64,000 nt of DNA from Bacteroidota bacterium (GTDB lineage: Bacteria; Bacteroidota; Bacteroidia; Palsa-965). Under the pieces are notes generated by a model that was not told the DNA's origin, searched no databases, and saw only the letters and a list, made by a program, of their open reading frames with translations. The stretch lies in the NCBI GenBank assembly GCA_020402865.1, contig JADBYT010000024.1, positions 1-64,000 of the forward strand. Reading direction: 5' to 3'. A program made the position numbers and the translations under genes. Positions 8,101 to 15,769 of this stretch are shown here, in pieces (positions within the stretch are counted from its first letter, which is position 1; the number at the start of each line of letters is the position of its first letter).

Positions 8101-8919
8101 TCAGTATTTGGTTACTTTCACGGGTTTGCCGGGAAAATATTCTTCTTTTTTGATGAGTTTACCTGTTGCATCGTAATAGTTCCACACGCCGGTTTTGGTG
8201 GGCATGAAAGCGGTGGCTCCGGCGGGCAGTTCGGTAAAGCGGCCTTCGATGGCTTTTTTGCCGTTTTCGTGATATTCAGTGTAGGCGCCTACGTAGCCGA
8301 AACGGTAGTGTGTACCGGTAATGTGTGTGTTGCCGTTGCAATGCAGGCGGTTTACAGGAACAGGTGTAATGGAAGTGGGATTGTAGCTTTGGAGCAGGCG
8401 GCCATTGTCGCACCACGATTTCATGAGTGTACAGTTGCCGGCCGCGTCGAAGAAAAAGTACGAAGCCGGTTTGCCGTTGGGGTGGTATTTGTATTCCACG
8501 AGTGAATCGGTGTATTGCATGCGTTCGCTGCGGAGTATGCCGTTTTCGTACCAGCTTTTGCCAATGGGGAAGCCGGGGTTTTTTGAAGTGCTGTAATCGT
8601 ATTCTTCGCGGAGCTGGCCGTTTTTGTACCACATACGCCATGTACCGGTGCGTGCGCCCAGCTGGGTGTAATGCTGTTCGGCAATTTTCTGCGAAAACGC
8701 AAAGTCGAAGTAAAGTGTCCAGTCGCCTTTTCGCAGAAAATCGCGTACAATGTAGCTGGTGTCGCGTTTGGAAATAAGTTCATCCACCAGCGCGGTGTCC
8801 TTGTAGCAGGCCTGATTCATGAGCGAATCAGTTTGTGCGGTGGCGGCAAAGGGCAGCAGCATGAAAAGGGCCGCAAACAGGTTGCGGAAAGCAGGGGCTG
8901 AGGGAGCAAAGCGTTTCAT
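8101..8919 (-). CDS. YwqK-like MORN-repeat exported protein
   Basis: A 272-aa protein with an N-terminal signal peptide (hydrophobic stretch LFAALFMLLPFAATAQ). Several YwqK/MORN-type repeats follow, of the form GxWxxYxxNGxLxxE: RMWYKNGQLREEYDY, KSWYENGILRSER, YHENGKKAIEGRF and WNYYDATGKLIKKEEY. Databases often label such proteins YwqK-family antitoxin, but in Bacteroidota they are mostly exported repeat proteins without a toxin partner, and none is seen here. It lies 39 bp after tpiA on the same strand, perhaps co-transcribed. Confidence 0.8.
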   Translation of the reverse strand: MKRFAPSAPAFRNLFAALFMLLPFAATAQTDSLMNQACYKDTALVDELISKRDTSYIVRDFLRKGDWTLYFDFAFSQKIAEQHYTQLGARTGTWRMWYKNGQLREEYDYSTSKNPGFPIGKSWYENGILRSERMQYTDSLVEYKYHPNGKPASYFFFDAAGNCTLMKSWCDNGRLLQSYNPTSITPVPVNRLHCNGNTHITGTHYRFGYVGAYTEYHENGKKAIEGRFTELPAGATAFMPTKTGVWNYYDATGKLIKKEEYFPGKPVKVTKY

Positions 8920-8958
8920 AGTGATAAGGCAATAAGCATTTTCTGTGCCAAACTGCCA

Positions 8959-9747
8959 TCAGGCATGGGCATGTTGCAGGTGTTGCTGCATGGCTGCGCG
9001 GATGCTGAGGAAGTCGGCCGCCTTGAGAGCGGCGCCGCCAATGAGTCCGCCATCCACATCGGGGCAGGCAAAAAGTTCGGCGGCGTTGGCTGGGTTACAG
9101 CTTCCGCCGTAAAGCAGGGGCAGTTGTGCTGCCACGGCAGCGCCAAGTTTATCGGCCACCACGCTGCGGATGAATGCGTGCATTTCCTGCGCCTGTGCCG
9201 CGCTGGCTGTAACGCCGGTGCCAATGGCCCACACGGGTTCGTAAGCCACAATGCAGCGGCTCACGGCAACGGCGCCGGCAGGCAGCAGGCCTTCTTCAAG
9301 CTGGCGGCGTATTACGTTGAAATGTGTATTGCTTTCGCGTTCGGGCAGTGTTTCGCCGATGCAGAATACAGGCGTGAGCTGGTGTGCCAGCGCCTGCTGT
9401 GTTTTTTTGAGCAGCAGGGCATTGTCTTCGGCAAAATACTGGCGGCGCTCCGAATGCCCCAGAATTACATGCGACACACCAAGGGAAGCCAGCATGGCCG
9501 CAGAAACTTCGCCGGTGTAGGCGCCCTGTGTTTCGTGGTGCATGTTTTGCGCACCCAGCAACACACCTTCAATGCCCGAAATTTGCCGGTGTACATCGCT
9601 CAGCAGCGGAAAAGCCGGGCAAAGCAAGGTAAGCAAACTTTCAGCCGGCTGCGCCGATACACCTGCCGCCACCGCTGCCGCCAGTTCGAGCGCCTCGGTG
9701 CGGGTTTTGTTCATTTTCCAGTTTCCGGCAATAATTTTCTGTCTCAC
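8959..9747 (-). CDS. tpiA: triose-phosphate isomerase
   Basis: Interconverts dihydroxyacetone phosphate and glyceraldehyde 3-phosphate in glycolysis. The 262-aa TIM barrel begins at a GTG codon: VRQKIIAGNWKMN matches the family N-terminus exactly, while the in-frame ATG at 9852 would add 35 non-homologous residues. Catalytic Lys is in GNWKMN, catalytic His in ILGHSERR, and catalytic Glu in VAYEPVWAIGTG. The phosphate-binding YGGSCNPANA and GLIGGAALK loops are present. A near-consensus -7 box (TATCTTTA, 7 of 8) lies at 9797-9804 on the minus strand. Confidence 0.95.
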   Translation of the reverse strand: MRQKIIAGNWKMNKTRTEALELAAAVAAGVSAQPAESLLTLLCPAFPLLSDVHRQISGIEGVLLGAQNMHHETQGAYTGEVSAAMLASLGVSHVILGHSERRQYFAEDNALLLKKTQQALAHQLTPVFCIGETLPERESNTHFNVIRRQLEEGLLPAGAVAVSRCIVAYEPVWAIGTGVTASAAQAQEMHAFIRSVVADKLGAAVAAQLPLLYGGSCNPANAAELFACPDVDGGLIGGAALKAADFLSIRAAMQQHLQHAHA

Positions 9748-9888
9748 AAGTAAATATGCGTTAAAGGTGTGCGAACAGCTTTGTTTGAAGCCGGATAAAG
9801 ATAATGGGTTTCTGCCGATAGGCAGGGATGCGGTGCTGTGAATTTGGAACACCAGGCGGAATGAATATCTAGCCGGGATTGTAGCGGA

Positions 9889-9980
9889 AATCTGCTGAAA
9901 TAAAACTGGAAGTCAGCCCGGCCGATGTTTTTTTTGACCTCGGAGGGTTCAACGTATGGTGTATTTTATTTCAGCAGATT
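9889..9980. repeat. perfect 17-bp inverted repeat with 58-nt spacer
   Basis: The arm at 9889-9905 is the exact reverse complement of 9964-9980. The spacer contains an 8-T run and the right half of a competing GCCGGG/CCCGGC pairing. It could be an RNA switch, a small RNA, a miniature element terminus pair or a protein-binding site. I recognise no known family. Confidence 0.7.
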
Positions 9981-10039
9981 GGAGCGCAAAGCCCGGACCG
10001 AACCGATTTTTAATGTGAATAAGGTTCGCTCCTGAATGA

Positions 10040-10068
10040 TTGTCAATTCACTGAACCCATTAACTTTG
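10040..10068 (+). promoter_or_regulatory. gcvT promoter
   Basis: TAACTTTG at 10061-10068 matches TAnnTTTG. A -33 TTG lies at 10040-10042 with an 18-nt spacer. The leader is about 20 nt. Confidence 0.65.
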
Positions 10069-10090
10069 CCGCTGAATAAATTCAAACACC

Positions 10091-11194
10091 ATGTCTGAAA
10101 CAGCTACACAACTCAAAAACACCGCGCTCACTTCCACACACGTTGCACTGGGTGCCAAAATGGTTCCCTTTGCAGGCTACAACATGCCTGTGTCGTATTC
10201 CGGCCTCAACGAAGAGCACCTTTGCGTGCGCAACAGCGTGGGTGTGTTTGATGTGTCGCACATGGGTGAATTTATTCTGAAAGGTGAAAAAGCTCTCGAC
10301 CTTATTCAGCTTGTGACCAGTAACGACGCCACGCAGCTTTACGACGGACGCGTGCAGTATTCCTGCCTGCCCAACGCATCGGGCGGTATTGTGGATGATT
10401 TACTGGTGTATCGTATAGACGAGAAAACGTATATGCTGGTGGTAAATGCGTCGAACATTACCAAAGACTGGAACTGGATTAGCAGCCACAATACCTTTGG
10501 TGTGGAAATGAAAGATATATCGGACCGCACCTCGCTGCTGGCTGTGCAAGGCCCCAAAGCGCAGGCGGCGCTGCAAAAACTGACTGATGCCGATTTGAGC
10601 GCCATTCCGTATTACCACTTTGTGAAGGGCAAATTTGCCGGGTTTGACAATGTGGTAATTTCAAACACGGGCTACACCGGCGCCGGTGGCTTTGAAATTT
10701 ATTTCGATAACGAACAGGCCGAAGGTATCTGGAAAGCCGTGTTTGAAGCCGGTGAAGAATTCGGTATCAAACCCGTTGGCCTTGGTGCACGCGATACGTT
10801 GCGTCTGGAAATGGGCTTCTGCCTTTATGGCAATGATATTGATGATACTACATCGCCCATTGAAGCGGGCCTTGGCTGGATTACCAAATTCAACAAAGAC
10901 TTTATCAATAAAGACGCATTGCTTGCCCAGAAAGAAAACGGTGTGCAGCGTAAACTTGTGGGCTTTGAAATGATTGACCGCGGCATTCCGCGCCATGATT
11001 ACGAAATAGCGGATGCCGAAGGAAACATTATTGGTAAAGTTACTTCGGGCACCCAGTCGCCATCGCTGCAAAAAGGCATTGGCATGGGTTATGTAAAAAC
11101 CACATTTGCCAAAGCTGAGACGGAAATCTTTATCAAAGTGCGCGATAAAGCACTGAAGGCAAAGGTGGCGAAAGTGCCGTTTTTTAAGGCGTGA
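10091..11194 (+). CDS. gcvT: glycine cleavage system aminomethyltransferase (T protein)
   Basis: Transfers the methylene group from aminomethyl-lipoyl H protein to tetrahydrofolate and releases ammonia. The 367-aa length is standard. The family features [16 protein letters not shown] at the N-terminus, the [11 protein letters not shown] folate-site motif near residue 53, the [14 protein letters not shown] segment near 195, and [18 protein letters not shown] near 233 are all present. The C-terminal barrel domain ends in [13 protein letters not shown]. The gcvH and gcvP genes are not in the window, so the system is dispersed, as is common in this phylum. Confidence 0.96.
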   Translation: MSETATQLKNTALTSTHVALGAKMVPFAGYNMPVSYSGLNEEHLCVRNSVGVFDVSHMGEFILKGEKALDLIQLVTSNDATQLYDGRVQYSCLPNASGGIVDDLLVYRIDEKTYMLVVNASNITKDWNWISSHNTFGVEMKDISDRTSLLAVQGPKAQAALQKLTDADLSAIPYYHFVKGKFAGFDNVVISNTGYTGAGGFEIYFDNEQAEGIWKAVFEAGEEFGIKPVGLGARDTLRLEMGFCLYGNDIDDTTSPIEAGLGWITKFNKDFINKDALLAQKENGVQRKLVGFEMIDRGIPRHDYEIADAEGNIIGKVTSGTQSPSLQKGIGMGYVKTTFAKAETEIFIKVRDKALKAKVAKVPFFKA

Positions 11195-11203
11195 TATTTT
11201 TAT

Positions 11204-11211
11204 TACCTTTG
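11204..11211 (+). promoter_or_regulatory. -7 box of the Shedu-type pair
   Basis: TACCTTTG lies 5 nt before the ATG at 11217 and 9 nt after the gcvT stop. It predicts a leaderless mRNA for the two-gene unit, independent of gcvT. Confidence 0.55.
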
Positions 11212-11216
11212 AAAAT

Positions 11217-11528
11217 ATGATTTCGTTGCTTTTTATTTCAAACCGTGTCAATCTTACCTTTTCGCATGGCGCAAGGGTGGTTTATAATTTTTTATCGGTT
11301 GATGAGCAACGATTTCTGAATGAAAAACTTCCTGCACTGCTTATCAATTACCGCAAACCCGAAAACAAAGATCGAATCAGGAAAATTAACCTTCCTGATT
11401 ACCCGGTTTATATTTTATCTATAAACGAGTTGCGGGTTTTCTTCAAAGTTCTTTCGCCATCGCAGTTCGAAATTCTTGATATTACCGACAAGCAAATGCT
11501 TGAGCGGTTCTCTAAAAAATCGGCCTGA
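11217..11528 (+). CDS. small RelE/ParE-fold-like protein beside Shedu gene
   Basis: A 103-aa protein that I do not recognise with confidence. The C-terminal pattern YILSINELRVFFKVLS followed by FEILDIT resembles the closing beta-hairpin of RelE/ParE/HigB-type toxins (usually yRvxYxv...ixIldI). The N-terminal NLTFSHGARVVYNFLS could be its first strand and helix. A typical ParE length is 90-105 aa, so the size fits. It lies 4 bp before the DUF4263 gene and surely shares its mRNA. It may be a toxin, an accessory subunit or a regulator of the nuclease; the fold assignment is inference. Confidence 0.55.
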   Translation: MISLLFISNRVNLTFSHGARVVYNFLSVDEQRFLNEKLPALLINYRKPENKDRIRKINLPDYPVYILSINELRVFFKVLSPSQFEILDITDKQMLERFSKKSA

Positions 11529-11532
11529 TACA

Positions 11533-12150
11533 ATGACCGGATTTGAACCGAGTAAATTCAATTCGGTAATACTCAAGGAGGAATTAGGCGAATTTCGTAA
11601 GCTGATTGATTCTGGCGAAAAGCTGGATGAACAGAAAGTAATCCAACCTTTTTTCAGAAAAAGAAAACAGCTTTCGGCGTTTATCGGATCGTTTGTGAGT
11701 GGGCTGGATGTAAACCGGATTTCTTTTGAGCTTAATTTGTTTGGCGATTTTAGCCCTGATCTGGTTATAGGCGATTACACGCGTTCGAAATATTGTTTTG
11801 TGGAGTTTGAATCGGGATTACCGCAAGCAATTTTTAAAAAAACGACAGGCCGTAAAGCCCCCCGATGGTCAGCTAAGTTTGAAGAGGGATATAGCCAGAT
11901 TGTGGATTGGTTTTGGAAGGTGGAAGAACAATCGGGCACCGCTTCGTTTAGAAAACTTTTTGAGGCCGATTCGATAATATCCTCCGGTCTTTTGATTATT
12001 GGCCGTAGTAACGACCTTGATGAATTCGGGCGAAACAGAATGAGCTGGAGAGGTGAAAAAGTTGTGGTTAATTCGTCACTTATTCAGTGCATGACATACG
12101 ACAGCCTACTCGCTGATCTCGAACGAAGGTTAATGATTTATAATTACTGA
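11533..12150 (+). CDS. Shedu-type DUF4263 PD-(D/E)XK nuclease
   Basis: A 205-aa protein resembling the C-terminal domain of the anti-phage protein SduA (DUF4263). The core shows SPDLVIGDYTRSKYCFVEFE at about residues 75-94, the PD...ExE pattern, followed by WSAKFEEGYSQIVDWFWKV, the typical Trp/Gln helix after the active site. The C-terminus MTYDSLLADLERRL also fits. The canonical ExK is ExE here. The start at 11533 is preferred over 11476 because it follows the upstream stop by 4 bp. It lacks the long N-terminal sensor region of full Shedu. The comB gene follows after 2 bp. Confidence 0.75.
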   Translation: MTGFEPSKFNSVILKEELGEFRKLIDSGEKLDEQKVIQPFFRKRKQLSAFIGSFVSGLDVNRISFELNLFGDFSPDLVIGDYTRSKYCFVEFESGLPQAIFKKTTGRKAPRWSAKFEEGYSQIVDWFWKVEEQSGTASFRKLFEADSIISSGLLIIGRSNDLDEFGRNRMSWRGEKVVVNSSLIQCMTYDSLLADLERRLMIYNY

Positions 12151-12152
12151 TA

Positions 12153-12887
12153 ATGGCCGAATCAAACTCCCCCCTGAAAATAGACGCCTGCTTCTCGCCC
12201 TATCTCTATCCGGTGTATGCCGACAGCGAGAGCATTGTGGTAATCATTGACGTATTGCGTGCTACATCGGCTATTTGTACAGCGTTTCACCACGGTGCAG
12301 AGAAAATGATTCCGGTGGCTACGGTAGAGGAAGCCCTTGCCCTGAAAGCCACCGGCATGCTGGCCGGCGCCGAGCGCGATGCGATTAAAGTGGAGGGCTT
12401 TGATTTTGGCAATTCGCCTTACGATTACATGGGCGACCATGTAAAAGGGCAAACAATTGCCATTACCACCACCAACGGCACACAGGCACTTGAAGCGGCA
12501 AAAAATGCGAACAAGGTGGTGGTGGGGGCATTCACCAATATCTCTGCACTTTGCAACTGGCTGGTGGCCGAACAGCGCCCGGTTTTGCTCCTTTGTTCGG
12601 GCTGGAAAAACCGCTTCAACCTCGAAGACTCCATGTTTGCAGGCGCGGTTACACAGGAACTCATTAACCGCAACCCTGCCTACAAAATGGGCGATGCCTG
12701 CCTTGCGCTGCAATACCTTTACCAGCAGGCCAAAGACGATCCGTATAAATTTATCAGCCGCGCATCGCACAAAGAACGCATGGCAAGGCTTGGGCTTAAA
12801 AAAGACATCCGCTTCTGCCTGAAGCCCGACCAGACTGCTGTAATCCCCATTCTGCGCAATGGTGCGCTGGTGAAACTGGAGGATTAG
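12153..12887 (+). CDS. comB: 2-phosphosulfolactate phosphatase family protein
   Basis: A 244-aa member of the ComB family, which dephosphorylates 2-phosphosulfolactate in coenzyme M-type sulfonate pathways. Conserved segments are IIDVLRATSAICTAFHHGA near residue 31, a GERDA-like AGAERDAIKVEGFDFGNSP near 71, ITTTNGTQAL near 105 and LLCSGWKNRFNLEDSMFAG near 145. Bacteroidota lack coenzyme M, so the true substrate is probably another sulfonate or phospho-ester; that is inference. It starts 2 bp after the DUF4263 gene and may be expressed from the same transcript. Confidence 0.9.
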   Translation: MAESNSPLKIDACFSPYLYPVYADSESIVVIIDVLRATSAICTAFHHGAEKMIPVATVEEALALKATGMLAGAERDAIKVEGFDFGNSPYDYMGDHVKGQTIAITTTNGTQALEAAKNANKVVVGAFTNISALCNWLVAEQRPVLLLCSGWKNRFNLEDSMFAGAVTQELINRNPAYKMGDACLALQYLYQQAKDDPYKFISRASHKERMARLGLKKDIRFCLKPDQTAVIPILRNGALVKLED

Positions 12888-12947
12888 CACACATAAATTT
12901 CACACATTCATCACTTCAGGCAGGGCCGATTTGTTTACTTTAGAGTG

Positions 12948-13943
12948 ATGAAAAAGCTGAAACGTTTTTCAGGACTTATTGTGCTGCTGGTGGCTGCATG
13001 GCTGCTGCTTATTCCCGCCCCGAAGGCTGAATCGTGGGGATTTTGGGGGCACCGGCGCATAAACCGTATGGCCGTGTTTACACTGCCGCCCGAAATGATG
13101 GGCTTTTACAAAAAGCATATCGAATACATTACCGAACACGCCGTGGATCCCGACAAGCGCCGCTATGCCATACCCGAAGAAGCGCCGCGGCATTACATAG
13201 ACATTGACCACTACGGCAAATTTGCGTTTGATAGTGTGCCGCGTTTCTGGAAAGCAGCCGTGGCAAAATATTCGGAAGATACGTTGCAGGCCTATGGCAT
13301 TGTGCCGTGGTGGATTGATGTAATGACGTACCGCCTCACGCAGGCTTTCCGCGATGGCAACGTGGATAAAATACTCCAGTACTCGGCCGAGCTTGGTCAC
13401 TACGTGGGCGATGCGCACGTGCCGCTGCACACCACCGAAAACTACAACGGCCAGCTTACCAACCAGCACGGCATACACGGCTTCTGGGAATCGCGCATTC
13501 CCGAATTGTATGGCGAAAGCTACGACTACTTCGTGGGCCGTGCCCGCTATCTTGATTCGCCAATCAATTCGGCGTGGGACTGGGTGTATGCAAGTCATCA
13601 GTCGCTCGACTCGGTGCTTTTTTTTGAAGCACAGCTCAATGCCAAAACGCCGCCCGACCGTAAGTATGCTTACGAATCGCGCGGGGCTGCCAATATGCGT
13701 GTATATAGCGAAGAATACTCGCGCGCATACAGCACCGTGCTCAACGGCATGGTGGAGCGGCGTTTGCGGGCCTCTATTTATTTCACCGGCAGCCTTTGGT
13801 ACACGGCATGGGTAAATGCCGGCCAGCCTGATTTGCGAAAGCTGGAAGACAAAGACGTGAGCGACTCTATGAAGCGTAAGCAGGCCGAAGAGGAATACCT
13901 CTGGAAAAACGGTAAACTCAAAGGCAAAGGCCATGAAGACTGA
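12948..13943 (+). CDS. zinc-dependent phospholipase C-like exported protein
   Basis: A 331-aa secreted protein. The start ATG at 12948 follows a GTG at 12945. The signal peptide spans about residues 1-29 (hydrophobic LIVLLVAAWLLLIPAPKA). The mature N-terminus WGFWGHRRIN begins with Trp-Gly-X-X-Gly-His, the trinuclear zinc signature of the phospholipase C/P1 nuclease fold. Further ligands are HYIDIDHYG near 87, and ELGHYVGDAHVPLHTTENYNG near 168, with the HxxxD and H ligands. The substrate, phospholipid or nucleic acid, is unresolved. The next gene overlaps its end by 11 bp, so they are coupled. Confidence 0.88.
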   Translation: MKKLKRFSGLIVLLVAAWLLLIPAPKAESWGFWGHRRINRMAVFTLPPEMMGFYKKHIEYITEHAVDPDKRRYAIPEEAPRHYIDIDHYGKFAFDSVPRFWKAAVAKYSEDTLQAYGIVPWWIDVMTYRLTQAFRDGNVDKILQYSAELGHYVGDAHVPLHTTENYNGQLTNQHGIHGFWESRIPELYGESYDYFVGRARYLDSPINSAWDWVYASHQSLDSVLFFEAQLNAKTPPDRKYAYESRGAANMRVYSEEYSRAYSTVLNGMVERRLRASIYFTGSLWYTAWVNAGQPDLRKLEDKDVSDSMKRKQAEEEYLWKNGKLKGKGHED

Positions 13944-14655
13944 GCCCGGCCTGCATGTGCTGAAAAGCAGCCTGCTTGCAACCGCGCATGGATTCAGCAC
14001 AAGGCATGGCGGAGTGTCTGAAGCACCTTATCACAGCCTCAATCTTGGCGGCAGCGATGATGAGCCTGCGCGGATAGCGCAAAACCGAGCTCTGTTTTTA
14101 CAATCGCTTGGCATTGGCGATGCGGCTGTGGCCTGGATGCGGCAGGTGCACGGAGCTGAAGTAGGTGTGGCCCAAGCCGGCCCGCAAACCTGCGATGCGC
14201 TGGTGACAAATGAAAAAAATATCGTGCTCGCCGTAAGCACAGCCGACTGTTATCCGCTGCTGCTGCACGATCCGGTGAACAACGTAATCGGCGCGGCACA
14301 TGCCGGCTGGCGCGGTACACTGGCGCGTATTGGTGCGGCAACTGTAAAAGCCATGTGCGCACTTGGCGCATCGCCGCAACACATTTGTGCTGCCATAGGC
14401 CCCGGCATTTGCGGCGAAAAGTATGAAGTAAGCGAAGATGTAATTGCGCAGTTCCGGCAGGCCGGTTTTCCGCACAGCATCCATCAAAACCGCATGCTCG
14501 ATCTGGCACGCGCAAACAGCTTTGTGCTCGAAGAATGTGGTATCAACGGCAATCACATCGACACATTACACCGTTGCTCTACCGAAGATGATTTCTTCTC
14601 GTTCCGCCGCGATAACGGGAAAACCGGGCGGATGTGGTCGGTGATTATGCTGTAA
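13933..14655 (+). CDS. pgeF: peptidoglycan editing factor / multicopper polyphenol oxidase (YfiH)
   Basis: A 240-aa protein of the YfiH/PgeF family (laccase domain), a cytoplasmic enzyme reported to correct non-canonical amino acids in peptidoglycan precursors and to act on purine nucleosides. Motifs are FSTRHGGVSEAPYHSLNLG near residue 21, WMRQVHGAEV near 67, STADCYPLLLHDP near 99 and AAHAGWRGTLARI near 118, holding the HxxDC/H metal site. The late segment CSTEDDFFSFRRDNGKTGR is also conserved. It overlaps the upstream phospholipase-like gene by 11 bp. The length matches the family. Confidence 0.94.
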   Translation: MKTEPGLHVLKSSLLATAHGFSTRHGGVSEAPYHSLNLGGSDDEPARIAQNRALFLQSLGIGDAAVAWMRQVHGAEVGVAQAGPQTCDALVTNEKNIVLAVSTADCYPLLLHDPVNNVIGAAHAGWRGTLARIGAATVKAMCALGASPQHICAAIGPGICGEKYEVSEDVIAQFRQAGFPHSIHQNRMLDLARANSFVLEECGINGNHIDTLHRCSTEDDFFSFRRDNGKTGRMWSVIML

Positions 14656-14671
14656 ATCACAGGTTTTTGAA

Positions 14672-14679
14672 TATATTTG
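14672..14679 (+). promoter_or_regulatory. -7 box of T9SS gene 14701
   Basis: TATATTTG, with 21 nt between the box and the ATG at 14701. It supports the start at 14701 rather than the in-frame ATG at 14677 inside the box region. Confidence 0.55.
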
Positions 14680-14700
14680 AAATGCTCAACACCATTTCAA

Positions 14701-15414
14701 ATGAAAAAAACAATCGCCCTTTTATTGCTTTTGCTTTTTATAAAAGCAGGCAGCGCCCAGTCGAGTATTCAGATTTTCTCTGCACAATATGGTGTGGTTA
14801 ACAGTCAAACCATTGTTACTTACATCAATCCGGGAGGCAATGTTGAACATGATTTTACAATCATCTCTTCCCAGTCTCAACCCTTACTTGATGTAGATAA
14901 AACAAATCTTGCGATAGATACAGGATCACAATCGTCATTCGTGGTTGGAGGATCCTGTTATGGGCCGAACTCCGGAAGTTCTAATCAGTTTAACCCGGTT
15001 TTTGACCCTGATTTTGTTGTTCAGTTTTATCAGAGCAGTTTTGTATGTGATACATCTGAAGTGTTGTACGTGGTAAGAAATGTGTATAATCCTTCGGATA
15101 CTGCCTGGGTAAAATTTATTTACTACTGCGTGGGAGGATTAGCGGGAATTAACCAGAATGATACGGATGAACAACTTGTTCTTTCCCCCAATCCTGCATC
15201 AGCAAACATTACACTCACTGGTTCGGCATTATTAAATTCTACCCGATACGAGATCTTTAATGTAACTGGTCAGTTAATTTATCAGGAAACACTCATTCCG
15301 TTTACCACAAACCGGACAGTGAATACTTCTGATTGGGAAGATGGATTATATGTGGTGAGAATCAGTTATCAGAACGGGCTGGGTATTCAGCGAAAATTGC
15401 TTGTAAAGCATTGA
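14701..15414 (+). CDS. small T9SS type-A sorting domain protein
   Basis: A 237-aa secreted protein. Signal peptide MKKTIALLLLLLFIKAGSAQ is followed by an approximately 130-residue Ser/Asn-rich beta domain and a C-terminal T9SS type-A sorting domain (SPNPASANITL near residue 160, YEIFNVTGQLIYQE, GLYVVRI, and LVKH at the end). The globular part resembles an Ig-like surface module (VVRNVYNPSDTAWVKF). It is more AT-rich than neighbouring metabolic genes. The biological role is unknown; secretion through T9SS is well supported. Confidence 0.82.
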   Translation: MKKTIALLLLLLFIKAGSAQSSIQIFSAQYGVVNSQTIVTYINPGGNVEHDFTIISSQSQPLLDVDKTNLAIDTGSQSSFVVGGSCYGPNSGSSNQFNPVFDPDFVVQFYQSSFVCDTSEVLYVVRNVYNPSDTAWVKFIYYCVGGLAGINQNDTDEQLVLSPNPASANITLTGSALLNSTRYEIFNVTGQLIYQETLIPFTTNRTVNTSDWEDGLYVVRISYQNGLGIQRKLLVKH

Positions 15415-15427
15415 CCGGAAATACAAA

Positions 15428-15769
15428 ATGACCATCGAGCAGGCACAGGAAACAGTTGACCAATGGATTAAAACCCACGGTGTACGCTATTTCAGCGAGT
15501 TAACCAACATGGCTATTCTTACCGAAGAAGTAGGGGAGGTGGCCCGAATTATATCGCGGCAATACGGCGAACAATCGTTTAAGGCCAGCGATAAAGACAA
15601 ACAGCTTGCCGATGAACTTGCCGACGTGCTGTTTGTGGTTATTTGTTTAGCCAACCAAACCGGTGTGGATCTTACTGCCGCCCTGCAAAAAAATCTTGAT
15701 AAAAAAACGCAGCGCGACAGCACACGCCATCACGAAAACGATAAACTGCGCGGAAGCGAAAATCAGTAG
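15428..15769 (+). CDS. MazG-like nucleotide pyrophosphohydrolase
   Basis: A 113-aa alpha-helical protein with the MazG metal-binding pattern: LTEEVGEVARIISRQYGE near residues 31-48 (ExxE) and DELADVLFVVICLANQTG near 62-79 (ExxD). Small single-domain MazG enzymes hydrolyse nucleoside triphosphates to monophosphates and remove aberrant nucleotides. It probably acts as a dimer in the cytoplasm. Its 3' end overlaps the convergent hydroxyacyl-CoA dehydrogenase gene by 7 bp, so the two transcripts are antisense at their ends. Confidence 0.9.
   Translation: MTIEQAQETVDQWIKTHGVRYFSELTNMAILTEEVGEVARIISRQYGEQSFKASDKDKQLADELADVLFVVICLANQTGVDLTAALQKNLDKKTQRDSTRHHENDKLRGSENQ

Larger units (their letters stand above)
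9748..10090. other. 343-bp gene-free divergent intergenic region
   Basis: It lies between the divergent tpiA and gcvT. It holds a weak tpiA promoter (9797-9804, minus), a perfect 17-bp inverted repeat (9889-9905 with 9964-9980), an overlapping GCCGGG/CCCGGC pair (9872-9877 with 9917-9922) followed by a T run, and the gcvT promoter (10040-10068). No protein-coding ORF is convincing. Confidence 0.8.

Noticed and set aside
8101-8919. Toxin-antitoxin locus implied by YwqK-family antitoxin naming
   Set aside because: The protein is an exported MORN-repeat protein with no adjacent toxin gene; the database name is misleading here.
8965-9753. A 262-aa plus-strand ORF covering tpiA
   Set aside because: Exact complement of the tpiA gene, which has all catalytic motifs; the plus-strand frame is chance.
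9748-9852. Extended tpiA N-terminus from the ATG at 9852
   Set aside because: The extra 35 residues have no homology to triose-phosphate isomerase. The GTG at 9747 gives the exact family start.
9748-10090. Glycine riboswitch upstream of gcvT
   Set aside because: Gene context suggests one, but I cannot see the glycine aptamer core, and the inverted repeat lies upstream of the gcvT promoter rather than in its leader. A covariance-model search would settle it.
12969-14000. A 343-aa minus-strand ORF over the phospholipase-like gene
   Set aside because: Antisense shadow of a gene with a clear zinc-ligand pattern and signal peptide.
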